Positions 1 to 11,193 of a DNA stretch of 56,751 nt are shown here, one piece after another. Origin of the DNA: Zygnema cylindricum (lineage: Eukaryota; Streptophyta; Zygnematophyceae; Zygnematales; Zygnemataceae). Location of the stretch: assembly GCA_037447655.1 (NCBI GenBank), contig JBBHKE010002563.1:1-56751 (forward strand). The letters run 5' to 3'. Within the stretch, counting starts at the first letter, position 1, and each line of letters begins with the position of its first letter. A program made the translations under genes and the position numbers. The notes beneath the pieces were generated by a model. That model did no database searches. It saw nothing but the letters and a program-made list of their open reading frames with translations, and was not told the origin of the DNA.

Positions 1-39
1 CGGACAGAAAGCATTCCGGACAGAAAGTACAGAAAGTAC

Positions 40-130
40 AAATATATCGGGACCGCTGACCGTTCGATAACGATAACTATCGGTATCGGTGTTATCGCGA
101 TAAGTTTTTTACCGATACACAACACTATAA
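40..130. repeat. Fragment of a terminal-repeat element
   Basis: The stretch has the GATAACGATAACTATCGGTA and TTATCGCGATA style of sequence that recurs in the element at 39664-40040. It is only a piece, cut by the window edge, and I cannot place its ends. Confidence 0.35.
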
Positions 131-325
131 ATTAGTATCATGGTGTACCCGAATAAACACAATTTACCGTAAAGTACGCTAATTGTTTCATTACGCTATA
201 TTTTTTATTACGCTAATAGCGATTCACGGTGTACGTAGTATTCGCTAGTTTCGTAAATTTCGTAGATTTCGTACGTCTCAGACTGTACGAAAAATTGTAC
301 GGACATTAATAAAAAAAAGACGCTG

Positions 326-886
326 CTTCATTTGCGCGAGCGTATTTTTATTTGTCCTCCACTCCGTCTTCAGAAGGAAAATTCCCGCTACACCGTCGAT
401 CGTATTTAGCGTGTTGAACACTAATTCGGCGCCCCTAAATTTTGACCCTTGAACCTTAAATAGAATAAATGACGCTATTTCAGGACGTGGACCATAATTT
501 GCCACGTCTCCTGGCACTGAATTAGAATTAATGACGCTAATTTTTTCTTTACTCTAATAATTTCTACACGCAAAATACGATCGACGGTGTACTGTAGTTC
601 GCTGAACTTTTTAGAGACGCCGTAAATTCCGGCGCTCGCCACTAGTTCGCTGAACTTTTTAGACACGCCGTAAATTCCGGCGCTCGCTGCTAGATCGCTG
701 AACTTTTTAGAGACGCCGTAAATTCTGCCGCTCGCCGCTAATTCGCTGAAATTTTTAGAGACGCCGCTAGTTCGTTGCAACGAACTAGCGGCGAGCGGCG
801 TCTCCAAGGCGGCTTCCTTGAGTCGTATTGCGTCATTTGCGCGCGTGTATGTTTTTTTGTCCTCCACTCCGTCTTCAGAAGGAAGC
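326..886. repeat. Pair of ~55-bp direct repeats
   Basis: Positions 326-384 and 832-886 carry the same block (TTTGCGCG ... GTCCTCCACTCCGTCTTCAG AAGGAA) in direct orientation. They bracket the 48-bp tandem repeat at 597-780. No gene is supported between them; the open frames here come from the repeat having a period divisible by three. Confidence 0.6.
597..780. repeat. 48-bp tandem repeat, about 3.5 units
   Basis: The unit begins GTTCGCTGAACTTTTTAGAG and continues with CGCCGTAAATTCCGGCGCTC. Units start near 597, 645, 693 and 741. The period equals 16 codons, so one minus-strand frame stays open and reads like a repeated peptide (GVSKKFSELxASAGIY). I see no start context, splice sites or family match, so I treat it as non-coding minisatellite. 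Confidence 0.8.
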
Positions 887-1117
887 TGCCGTTGGAGACG
901 GCGTCAATTCTGCCGCTCGCTACTAGTTCGCTGAACTTTTCTCTTTTTTTGGGTATTGAATATTTAAAAATTTTGGAATTTGAAAGTCAAAATAAGGTAC
1001 GAATTTTAAAAATTCCGAAATCGTTTGATGCGCACTTTACGTAGTAATCGTTAGTTTAATCCGTGCGTGTTATGCGCATGGGACATATATGATGTTCACC
1101 AGTGTTTCTTTTGAACA

Positions 1118-1628
1118 GTACACCGCGAATCGTAATTACAGTAAATAAATAATTAAAGTAAAAAAACGAAAAATAATAATTAGAGTTATTAACTCTATTT
1201 TAGGGAAATCAACCCTTATCAAAAAAAAAATTACTCTAATTTATCAATAACTACAATTTTGGCGTAAATTTGGGCCCTGAATATATCTACTGTAAATTAG
1301 GTATACGTACAGAATCTGACAAAACGAACACTTTGACGTCATTATGACGTTCGCACTACGCGGTTTGTGAAAACGCATTTACATGATAACGGGCTGTATT
1401 AAATCATTATTTGTACTTTTTTACTTAATAAAGTACAATTTTGCACAGTTAGACACCGACCGTACGCCACACTATTTAAAACGGCACCGTATTAGAGTTA
1501 TTAACGCTCGTTCAAAAAGTACCTTAAATAATGTAAAGAATAATTTAGAATAATGTGTTTTAGGGTCAAAATTTGGGGGCGCCAAATCAGCGTTAATAAC
1601 GCTAATAGCGGTTCAAGGTTTACTGTAC
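1118..1628. mobile_element. Non-autonomous DNA element, pogo-like ends (copy 1)
   Basis: The left end reads CAGTACACCGCGAATCGTAA and the right end is its inverted partner, GCTAATAGCGGTTCAAGG followed by TTTACTGTA. The interior is AT-rich and has no coding capacity. Five or more elements in the window share these ends, and CAGT termini next to TA fit Tc1/mariner-pogo type elements (inference from known families). This copy is the most diverged at its right end. Confidence 0.7.
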
Positions 1629-1729
1629 AGTACATTGTCAACAAATTGTACTTTCACGCTCTTTGTACGATTTTTGTTTTATTAGTACAGTGCTAACTTA
1701 GGCTACTTTCGCATGTAACCGAAACTTTA

Positions 1730-2710
1730 GTCTTTGACTTTGTTTTTAGCGAAGATTCTCCGTACTACTTTCAAAGCATTTGTATGGAAAGAAATGAAAT
1801 CGTTACTTTAGATTGTGACGGATGTAGACGTGGGTGTAATTTGTGACGGTTGTGGACAACTACAAAACTCACGACAATTGATGACTTTTACAAAATAGCG
1901 ACGGTTGTAGACGTATAGCTACTTGTGATATTGTATATGTTTAGAGTTTATGACATTTTGACCTCACGCTCAAATTATGACATCGTCGATGTCACAAATT
2001 CTAAACCATTCCGCCATGGTTTCTCGATTTTGTTTTTGAGTCTTTTCTCACTCTTCTTCCCATAAAAATACTATATTTTTTCAAAGATAGTAAAAAGAAA
2101 TCATTTTTAGAGATCTTTCATTTGATACCATTATTAGCGTTTTTCATTGCAAGAATTGTGAGATAGACGCAGTAGTGGGAGAGGGAGAGAGAGATGGGCG
2201 CTTTCACAGACTTCGCTTTTGCGAAATGGCGTTTGTTGGTCGAAACCCTTCTAGGCCTCTGTACGGAAATCAACACACGAAAAACAGTACACACAAGCTA
2301 GAAAGTCCAGTAGTTTTTTTTTTTGTACTCCGCGAGCAAAAATTGTAAAAAACTTCCGACACGTGCGACAACATCCGTCTATTCGCTCACCTCATGGAAC
2401 CATTTTTAAAATCATCTCGCGAGTTGATTTTGTGTAAAGTTTGAACATGAGCTGGAAGGACACGAAAGTGGGTCGAAATGCATTAGACGACAAATTGCAT
2501 CGCGCTAGACGACAAACCGTAGTACATATAAAGTTTTAAGGTAATGCAACTTGTAAGGTGGTAATTTTAATATTAATTTCCTCGTTTTTTTCTAAGCTAT
2601 GGAGGAAAACGACAAAAAAAAAACTTTAACTTTAGCACATGCGAAAGTACCATTACTAATCAAAACGACAACAACCACCATTACTTTGGCACATGAAAAA
2701 CCACCCTTAC
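1730..2710. mobile_element. Diverged copy of the 40383-41340 element
   Basis: This region follows the element at 40383-41340 block by block: CCGTACTACTTTCAAAGC, the GTGACGG.TGTAGACGT series, the AACATTTTGACCTCACGC-like block, the CCATGG...CGATTT block and the CCCATAAAAATA block near 2058 all occur in the same order. No open frame is conserved between the two, so it is a non-autonomous repeat. The ends are poorly preserved and the coordinates are approximate. Confidence 0.6.
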
Positions 2711-2814
2711 ACGGTATATAATTAATCATGACCGACATCTAGATTTGTTCACCGACCCTTAGCTCTATATCAAAATTTTATTATTCCGTACTTTATTTTC
2801 GTTTTGTTTGTTAT

Positions 2815-3010
2815 TGCTAATGTTGGGTATCAAGGACCACTTGCCGATATTTGATATGTTCCAAGTTTTAGGTACCCGATAATCAATATACCGCTTCGAT
2901 TTATCGAGAAGCTTAATATTGCGATATTTATGTGATATATACATTTTTTTTTTGTTCTATTTTTTTTTCCCAAAGCCCCCCCCCCCCCCCCCGGTGTGGC
3001 TCGCGCTCAG

Positions 3011-3045
<35 letters not shown>

Positions 3046-3140
3046 AGGGGGGTAGTACGATTTTACATACGATTTTCCGTACTGTATCTGTACGGACACC
3101 CACCTTTTACCAATTTTATTGCAAGTGACGTGGGGTTGGG
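2815..3140. mobile_element. Element with poly-C/poly-G core (copy 1)
   Basis: It starts TGTTGGGTATCAAGGACC and matches 39664 onward (CGAGGACC.TTTGCCGATAT, then CGATAA, then CGCTTCGAT.TATCGA). The core is a C run (2976-2991), a short spacer and a G run of about 30 (3014-3043), then GTACGGACACCCA, shared with the second copy. The C and G runs can fold into one hairpin. Run lengths may be unreliable in the assembly. Confidence 0.6.
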
Positions 3141-3445
3141 TGAACAGGTGACCAGTGTCGAGCGTCGTAATTCAATAATCTCTCTAATTCAATACCAACC
3201 ACCGGTCCCAGGAGTATTGTTTTAGACAGGTTCTACTGTACTCAACATTACAGTAATCTCAAGGTGGCGCACTGAAAAATAAAAAATATGACCCATATCG
3301 CAAAATTATGACCCGTATTCCTGCATTGACCCTCCTTTATTTCCGGTCAACGCTTAATTTTTTTTCAATTTTGACTAGAAGCTCTCATTTTATGACCTCA
3401 CGAAGCCTCAAACCCTTTAAGAATCTCTTAAGTCTTTATTTGCCA

Positions 3446-4184
3446 AAGTAAGGGTTTTTTTGTCGTTTTCTTGTAAAACTTAGAGTCATACCGCATAAGT
3501 TTCAACCATTCAAAAAAATAGAAAAAATGAGAAGTACATTTTACGTCATCATCGAATTTAAGATGTACTACATGTTGTCGTTTTGTGTTATTCGACCCAC
3601 GGCCACGGCAAAAAACGTCAACTTCAAACTTTTCTTTAAAACACAAGGCCGATGTGTTTTAAAACAAAGTATTTTTCGAAAAACAAATAGGAACACGTAT
3701 TCGCACGTGTAATTTTTTTTATAAATATTCAAATGAATTCAAGCCAAGGCGAAAGGTACACTATTCGTTATATTTTGTTTGTTTGCGTCCATTAAAGTAC
3801 ACAAGTTGTTTTGTTTTGTCGCGTTTCATTCAGTACGGATTTTTCCATTCGAGGGGTCTGAAAATTACGATGCCATTTGACGAAATCGTGAGAAATCTTT
3901 GAGGGCGCCCCAGCAAGTCGCACACGCCGCCTCTCTCAAACAGTCTACAAATGTCACGAAAAGGTTATGCGACGTTCAAAGCATATTTTTACAATTTGGT
4001 GCGTCATCACAGAATGTACACCGTCGACAGCCGTCATGGGCATTGTCGACGTATACAATCCTCACGCCCTTAAGTGACAGCTTTGTTTAGTACACATATG
4101 GACACCCGATATCCGTGTCCGCCGGATCTGCGCTAAAAAACAAAGTAAATTCTTTATGTTTGAAGTACATAGAGACGCACCCTA
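3446..4184. mobile_element. Dispersed Harbinger-like repeat, copy R1
   Basis: This is one of four tandemly placed copies (R1-R4) of a repeat whose body reads GGGTTTTTTTGTCGTTTTC, then a CGTCAT-rich block, then AAAACACA..GATGTGTTTTAA and GGGGTCT. R1 lacks a clear left terminal repeat but keeps the right end (CGCCGGATCTGCGCTAAAA, then CACCCTAA). No protein is encoded. The same right end is seen alone at 20222-20325. Confidence 0.55.
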
Positions 4185-4185
4185 A

Positions 4186-4870
4186 GGGTATGTCCCCATG
4201 TGCATAAGTAAGGGTTTTTTTTCTGTCGTTTTCCATTAAAACTTAGCGCCGTACTGCCTTAGTTGCAACTGTACGAAAGAATCGCAAATTTGTACAGTAC
4301 AATTTGCGTCATCCTCGAGCTTAGGATGTACGAAAATTTGTCGTCTTTTGTTTTCCGATCCACTTCCATGACAAAAAACGTCATCTTCAAACTTATGTTT
4401 AAAACACATGCGCGATGTGTTTTAAAACTAGGTATTTGAGATAAACAAATAGGAACATATATTCGCACGTGCCGTGATTTTCGAAAATTTTCATATGATT
4501 TCCAAGGACATAGAAAACTTCAAAATTCGCTATGTTTTGTCCGTTTGTATTCGATACGATAATAAAATGTACACAATTTGTATGGTTTTGTCCGTTTTCG
4601 TTCAGTACGATTTTTTTTTTGTAGGGGTCTCGAAATTCCGATGCCATTTCACGTTGACCGTACAGGCGACGCGAAGGCAAAGCGCATCTTCTTCAACCGT
4701 GAAACGGCACAGGTTGGAAGACGGTACGTCTACAATATCACGGTAAGACATGCGACGTCACAAGCGCCTCCAAAAAATTACGTGCGACAACACAGATTGT
4801 AGACGTTGACAACCGTCACAGGTATTGTCGACGTATATAATAGTCACAAACGTAAGTTACGATCTCGTTC
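4186..4870. mobile_element. Dispersed Harbinger-like repeat, copy R2
   Basis: It begins with the intact terminal motif GGGTATGTCCCCATGTG directly after CCCTAA and follows the R1 body closely. The right part includes GTCGACGTATATAATAGTC, also present at 4040, 20098 and 20177. Open frames inside are not conserved between copies. TAA/TTA at the ends and a GGG start fit PIF/Harbinger-type elements; that class assignment is inference. Confidence 0.6.
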
Positions 4871-4873
4871 TTA

Positions 4874-5208
4874 GGGTATGGCCCCATGTGGCTAATTTCG
4901 GCTTTTTTTTCTGTCGTTTTCCTTTCAAACTTAGCGCCGTACTGCCTAAGTTGCGACCGTACGAAGAAATCTCTAATTTGTATAGTACAATTTGCGTCAT
5001 TCTCGAACTTAGGATGTACGAAAATTTGTCGTTTTGTGTTTTTTGGACCCACTGTCACGTCATCGTCAAACTTATCATAAAACACATCGACAATGTGTTT
5101 TAAGCTAAGTTAATCCGTTTACACCAATAAGGAAACAAATTTTCAGATGTGAAATTTTTCCAAATTTGTTTGACGAAAAAAAAAGTACAAGGTTGTTGGG
5201 TTTTGTCC
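4874..5208. mobile_element. Dispersed repeat copy R3, left part
   Basis: It starts TTAGGGTATGGCCCCATGTG and follows R2 and R4 until GGTTTTGTCCG, where the pogo-like element at 5208-5751 interrupts it. Homology to R4 resumes right after that element at about 5752 with the GCAGGGGTCTCGAG block, so the two halves form one older repeat. Confidence 0.65.
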
Positions 5209-5751
5209 GGTACACTGCGCATCGTTATTAGGGTCAACGACACTAATTTGGGTTCTTAAAATTTTGATTTTTTTCCTCAAATAGGATACATGATTTTAAT
5301 TTTTCCTTGACGTTAATTAAGGTACCGTACAAAATAGCGTAAAGGACCAATTACAATAATATCTAAATAGTGTGGTGTACGGTCGATGTCAAACCGTACA
5401 TAAATGTACCTTTTCAAGTGAAAATTTTACAAAAAATGAGTTAAATCATACGCGCACGCATAGGATCGTGCGCTAAAAAAACGGGATTGTTCTGACACGT
5501 AAATTAGTCTTACATGTACGGATGTTTAAATTTCACGACGGCGTACGATTTTTAATATTTTGTTTGGATACATATATTAATGTATATAATCGTACAACGA
5601 ATATTCCATTTTTGCTGTTCCCAAATTAGCATAAACGCCGAAATAAAAATACACCTTTTAAAAAAAAAAAAAATATCTTAATTAGCGTCAATGACGGTAT
5701 ATTTACTTCCACACTATTTAAAATTTGACACTAATAACGATGCGCGGTGTA
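5208..5751. mobile_element. Non-autonomous DNA element, pogo-like ends (copy 2)
   Basis: The ends are GTACACTGCGCATCGTTATT on the left and the inverted AATAACGATGCGCGGTGTA on the right. The interior is the reverse complement of the element at 29372-29917 (for example TTCTGACACGTAAATTAGTC here matches GACTAATTTACGTGTCAGAA there). It sits inside repeat R3, which shows it inserted later. Confidence 0.8.
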
Positions 5752-6962
5752 GTACCCTGTACGGTTTTTTTTGCAGGGGTCTCGAGATTGCAGTGCCCTT
5801 CGACAGAAAGGTGAAAAATTTGCCAACGCGCCACTGCTGCTCGCCCTCACTACCAGTGTCACGTTGTGCCCCATCCACACCTTCAAATTACACTATTTCG
5901 CATTCTGCCACAAGTTGGTTTTAAGGGCAGCGCCCTCACTACCAGTGTCACGTTGTGCCCCATCCACACCTTCAAATTACACTATTTCGCATTCTGCCAC
6001 AAGTTGGTTTTAAGGGCAGCGCCCTCACTACCAGTGTCACGTTGTGCCCCATCCACACCTTCAAATTACACTATTTCGCATTCTGCCACAAGTTGGTTTT
6101 AAGGGCAGCGGCCTCACTACCAGTGTCACGTTGTGCCCCATCCACACCTTCAAATTACACTATTTCGCATTCTGCCACAAGTTGGTTTTAAGGGCAGCGG
6201 AGGCAGCGGGAGGGAGCGAGAGAAGATATTCAAGTATAAAAGCACCACTCCGTGCCATTTGAAAATTAGTACAACATCAAAAAACCATTTTCCACATTAA
6301 AAAACAGTCTTCGGTGGAAAAACACAGCACTTTACCCTAATCAACGTTTTCTCATAATATGGCCTTAAAATTGTTTATATATATTTAATGAAAAATAAAA
6401 CATACTTCTTTTTTTTTCCTTAAAGAAAAAAAAGAAAAACTTTGTTGCTTGCTCTTTTTTAGCTAAGGAAAAAGCTGAGGCCGACAAGCTTTTAGGGTTT
6501 TAGGAGATTTTTCTTTGGTGTTTACTTTTCATATTGACTTCTATCTGTTGTTTTGAATGTGAAATAAACAACAATGTAAATCAGCAATGGAGGCTCAGTA
6601 TATAACTCTTGTGTCAACTCTTGTATTTGATTTATTAACGGAATTGCTAATGGTCAAAGTTCGAAAGAGAGTTTGAAACATGTTTTAGAAGGAAGTTTTA
6701 ATAAATATTTAGAAGATATTAAGAAGAAAATTACCACAATTTTTTTTTTTTTTTTTAATGTGTAGCCTTTGTTTGACCGAGACATAAGCTTTGAATTGCA
6801 GGATAAGCTGAAGTTGGGTTGATATCGAGCTCTCTCTCCCATACTGATCTTGGTTGTGATATTACCCTTAACATACTAGGCTGTAGTGATACTTCATCCT
6901 CCTTCCATCACCCAGACAAGGTGAGTTTTTTCAACTCCAAAATGCTATGTTATTACATCTAT
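5752..6962 (+). repeat. Segmental duplication copy A with TATA segment
   Basis: The stretch matches 7929-8902 over nearly its whole length: the GGGGTCTCGAG block, an 89-bp unit, a TATA box (TATAAAAG at 6235-6242), an A-rich leader, GCTAAGGAAAAAGCTGAGGC, ATGGAGGCTCAG and a donor-like CAAGGTGAGT at about 6917. Copy A differs by four rather than one 89-bp units and by a ~31-bp deletion just before the TATA box. Candidate exon frames carry stops here that copy B lacks, so A looks like a dead partial copy of the gene start. Confidence 0.65.
5842..6200. repeat. 89-bp tandem repeat, four units
   Basis: Four near-identical units (starting CCCTCACTACCAGTGTCACG and ending GGTTTTAAGGGCAGCG) lie in tandem just upstream of the copy A TATA box. 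The unit occurs once at the equivalent place in copy B (about 8007-8095). The units are almost identical, so the expansion is recent. Confidence 0.9.
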
Positions 6963-7596
6963 GAGATATCTTGTTGTTCGTATGCTAAGTTATATGTACG
7001 GCATCTTATTATTGAAAGGTGTCAATTTGTAAATTTCTCCTTTATTTGGATTTGCTTGTCAATTTCTTACAAGGTAGTGATCTCTTTTTCAAGATATGCT
7101 AAAAAAAACACACACGACAGCTAGTTTCTTGCTGAGAACAGCAAAAAATTGTCTGTGTTAGGTTCTTTGTGAAACGACGTCTCAGTTATGTTGAGCGTCG
7201 TAATATAATTTTATATTGTAACGCGTGGCGTGGCATGATTAGTTTAGTTTTATATAGTTTGGTTTTGGTTTTACGTGCGTAGTACCTTAGAACTCTAGTA
7301 TTGTACGGCGGTATGGTTGTTTCGTACAGTACCGTGTACTTTTTGTAGTTTCGGTAGTTGTTTGTTTTGATTAGTTCGCGCGCGTACGTTTGTACGACGT
7401 GCCATTGTCCAGTACTTGTTGTTTCGTGAGAGAGAGTATTTAGGACTTTGTCGTTTGGAAGTATAGTAATATTTTGTAAGGGGAAAACTTCCGGTGAAAT
7501 ATATTTGTCTTTTGCTGGAGTGTCTTCTTCTTACTATCTCTTGCTTCCGCATCATACTCTATCTTTCTTCTATCATTGTGTGTATCGATCTTAACA
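6963..7596. other. Unique stretch, possible solo LTR
   Basis: It separates the two copies of the duplicated segment. From about 7156 (TGTTAGGTTC) to about 7594 (ATCTTAACA) the ends form a short TGTTA/TAACA inverted pair, as in LTRs, and the body is AT-rich without a gene. I found no matching flanking target duplication, so the LTR reading is weak. Confidence 0.25.
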
Positions 7597-7601
7597 CTTT
7601 A

Positions 7602-8902
7602 GGGTGCAGCCCCATGTGGCTAAGTTCGGGTTTTTTTCTGTCGTTTTCCTTTATAACTTAGCGCCGTACTGCTTAAGTTGCGACCTTACAAAAAAATTGC
7701 AAATTTGTAAAGTATAATTTGCGTCATTCTCGAACTTAGGATGTACGAAAATTTGTCGTCTTCCGTTTTTTCGACCCTTTGTCACGTCATCGTCAAACTT
7801 ATCATAAAACACATCGGCAATGTGTTTAAAGTTAAGTAAATCAGTTTACACCAATAGGAAAACAAATTTTCACGTGTGAAAATTTTTCAAAATTTTTTGA
7901 CGAAAAAAAAAGTACAGGGATGTTGGGTTTTTTTGCAGGGGTCTCGAGCCTGCAATGCCCTTCGACAGGAAGGTGAAAAATCTGCCAAGGCGCCAAATGT
8001 TGCTCGCCCTCACTGCCAGTGTCACGTTGTGCCCCATCCAACCCTTCAAATTACACTATTTCGCATTCTGCCACAAGTTGGTTTTAAAGGCAGTAGAGTC
8101 AGCGGGAGGGAGTGAAAGAAGATATTCAGAGCGGCGTTTTTCAATCACCGCGGAAGGTATAAAAGCACTACTCCGTGCCATTTGAAAATTAGTACAAAAT
8201 CAAAAAACCACTTTCCACATTAAAAAACAGTCTTCGCTGGAAAAACACAGCACTTAACCCTAATCAACGTTTTATCATAACATGGCCTTAAAATTCTTTA
8301 TATATTTTTAATGAAAAATAAAACATTCTTCTTCTTTCTTCCTTAAAGAAAAAAAAAGAAAAACTAGGTTGCTTGCTCTTTTTTAGCTAAGGAAAAAGCT
8401 GAGGCCGACAAGCTCTTACAGTTTGTCTAAAAGAGTTAGGAGATTTCTCTTTGGTGTTTACTTTTCATATAAACTTCTTTCTTTCGTTTTGAATGTGAAA
8501 TAAACAACAATGTAAATCAGCAATGGAGGCTCAGTTTATAACTCTTGTATCAATTCTTGAATGTGATTTATTTACGGAATTGCTCATGGTCAAAGTTTGA
8601 AAGAGAGTTTAAAAGAGGTTTAGAAGAAAGTTTTAAAAAATTTTTAGAAGATATTTAGAAGAAAATTACCACAGAAAAAAAAATAAAAAAATTTAAGTGT
8701 TGCCTCTGTTTGACCGAGACATAGGCTTTGAATTGCAGGATAAGCCAAAGTTGGGCTGATATCGAACTCTCTCTCTCCCATACTGATCTTGGCTGTGATA
8801 TTACCCTTAACATACTAGGCTGTAGTGATACTTCATCCTCCTTCCATCACCTTGTCAAGGTGAGTTTTTTCAACTCCAAAATACTATGCTATTACATCTA
8901 AG
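7602..8902 (+). repeat. Repeat R4 and segmental duplication copy B
   Basis: It starts with the same terminal motif as R3 (GGGTGCAGCCCCATGTGG) and runs without interruption through the GGGGTCTCGAG block, one 89-bp unit, the TATA box at 8158-8165, leader, and the donor-like AAGGTGAG at about 8860. R4 therefore shows the arrangement before the 5208-5751 element entered R3. Copy B lies directly upstream of the split gene ending at 10476 and probably contains its promoter. Confidence 0.6.
8158..8165 (+). promoter_or_regulatory. TATA box of the split gene
   Basis: TATAAAAG lies downstream of a GCGGCG.TTTTTCAATCACCG block and upstream of an A-rich leader, and the same box is kept in copy A (6235-6242). 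Its role is inferred from position. Confidence 0.5.
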
Positions 8903-10476
8903 TGATTCCGTGTGGTTTTCTGAAACGGAGATTGTGAGGTATTCTTTTACTTAATATTCATTATTGTCTGTGTTTTGCAATTCTCTTTGTGTTGATAAAT
9001 AAGTTATGCATGTTTAGTTTAAAGATTTTTACTTGAGACGTAATAATAGTAAAATAGTAAAAAAAACGATTGAAATTTGCCTTTGTTTTTGTGATTGTGG
9101 ACGACAAACTTAAGATGGTTGATCTGCTTGTGTTGATACTATTATTGTGAAAATCGATTCATTTACACATGGTTTTGTACCTAGTTTGCATTTTGAACGA
9201 ATTTAAGGTCGATTTATTGTAAAATTGGTATTTATCAATTTTGCGACATCTGAAATTTGGTATACATAAAATTGCCCGATGTATAACACCATTTATACTC
9301 ACGTTCATTTTTGTTTCCATTTTAATTGTAGTTAATAGGCATTTCTTTTTCCAGCAAATTAGTGAGTATCCACACTATTTATGGTGTATACGTCGAATAC
9401 TATGTGTGGGAGTGCTGTTTTTTTTCCGTCAACCTGTTTTACATCAAATCCAAACCAAACAATTTAAAATATTGAAAATATTTTTCCTATTTTGGCACAG
9501 TTTTTTGATTTCTGGTCATATCCACGCTATTTGTGGTGAATTTGTCTGTCATGCAGAAATTATGGCTGAAAACGGGTTGCCAAACACAACGAATCAACAG
9601 CCTAATAAAACACCTGGAACACTTCGGTACATCTCTCCTCCGATTACTTTAACTACTTTCCCCGCAACATCTCAAGTTTTCGTCCCCGCAACATCTCAGC
9701 TCTATATTCATTAAATTTGTTCTCTCACTTTCTGTTTCTGTTTGTTAAAGCTTTGCATCATTGTGTAAGCTTTCAAAGACATTACTAGAACGCCAACACT
9801 ATTGCTATTTCCTTTTCCTATTAAATATTTTCTCTCTCGATGAAATAATTCCCAGGTCATCATTATTGAAGTTGACAGATAACTTAGTTTACGAGAAATA
9901 CATAATAAATATTAACTCACACCTGTTACTAAACTAATATTTCTGCTTGTTGTATTCTGACAGGTCATCATTGATGACCTTGAGTCTCTTATCAAGCAAA
10001 CTTGAGTCTCTCTCATCAAGCAAACTGTGAACCTTCCGACTTGTGACTACGCTGTCATCCTGGAATCCGACTTGTGACTACGGTGTCATCACTGGAATCC
10101 AGATCCACTCTGGAGCCCAGGTAAGAAAGACCTCTCTTTTCTCTTCTGTTTCACATTCTTACTCTTGCTACTCCTTGCTCTAATTTTTACCTTTACACTA
10201 CGTGGAATTGCTTTTACAAGACATTCCTGAAAAAAAAAATTGTTCTTTCTGTTTACTACTTCATGTTTACAAACATTTTCTCTACCACTCAAACGGCACT
10301 GAAAAACAATTTCATTTTTCTCTATTCAGGTTCCCGGCGAGCCTTTCCGCATGGACCGTTTGATTGACTACGTCTCCCCCGGAACCATGTATGTGGTCGT
10401 CAGAGGCAAGCGATTTGAGATTGAGGTCACTCCCAAAGGCCAGGGAGTGAAGGCCGTGGAGAAGGTTTCTGCATAA
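8158..10476 (+). pseudogene. Unidentified split gene with frame-breaking duplications
   Basis: Two terminal exons are clear. Exon A (9964-10120) lies between a CAG acceptor and GTAAGA donor; the last exon (10330-10476) follows TATTCAG and ends in TAA. Together they would read VIIDDLESL ... GVITGIQIHSGAQ|VPGEPFRMDRLIDY ... VEKVSA, a basic, beta-strand-like C-terminus. I do not recognise the family. Exon A carries two small tandem duplications (9980-10001 repeated at 10002-10025; 10035-10065 repeated at 10066-10097). The first puts a stop in frame; with each removed once, the frame is open throughout. Upstream exons are uncertain: candidates are the one ending at the donor near 8860 and one around 9564-9710 (MAENGLPNTTNQQ). 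It may be a pseudogene, a recent allele or an assembly error. Confidence 0.45.
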
Positions 10477-10479
10477 GAA

Positions 10480-11190
10480 AAGAAAATACTATTTTTGTGT
10501 ACTTTGTAAAGTGACTGTGTGTTTTGATTATGTGGTAGCAAAGGACCAGATTCAATTTGTTTGTTTCATATAGGATCGCAGAGTGCTTCTGTCGATAATC
10601 TGTAGTTGTGCAACTTTGTTTTTAACACTTGGTAGGTTTTGAAGAGCTAGTGTTTAGCAAAAGAGTAGTGTCTTGACTTCCGCCTATCAACGCAGGCAGG
10701 AGCACTAGGGCAATGTTTAGTCACAGAGGTTGACAATGAGGTTAATTTAGTTTGTAGCCTATTTCTCCACATTGTTAATAGTGGTTCGTTTATTTATAAA
10801 AAATGTGAAGTTTGTTAAATTCGTTCTCTTGCAAGAACTTGTTTTGAGTTTTGGAGTAATTGGTGCAATCTCAATATAATGTACCATGTGCAAGTAAGGG
10901 TGTCTGTCTATCTACTTCCTTCAAAATTAAACGCTAAACTAAGAAATGAAAAAGTGTCATACGAAAAAAGTGTTGATAATCATGTATTTTCTAGGTCTGA
11001 ATAGGAAAAGTAAAAGGAGAAAGCCAGCAAAGGCAACCTGCTTCTCGCTCCACTCTCCATTCCCTATACTTGTTGCAGTCACTGAAGATCGGAGAGAGAG
11101 CTACAACCATGGCTGCCTCTGTTGTCCAAAGAAGACAGAGAATAGGCTTAATACTTAGTGTAGTGTGTAGTGTATACCAAAATAGTGGCT
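10480..11190. other. 3' flank of the split gene, nothing recognised
   Basis: AT-rich sequence after the TAA, probably including the 3' UTR. I see no conserved frame, repeat or clear polyadenylation arrangement. Confidence 0.4.
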
Positions 11191-11193
11191 GCC

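Noticed and set aside
5829-6262. Chain of overlapping ORFs with identical peptides
   Set aside because: They come from the 89-bp tandem repeat read in successive frames.
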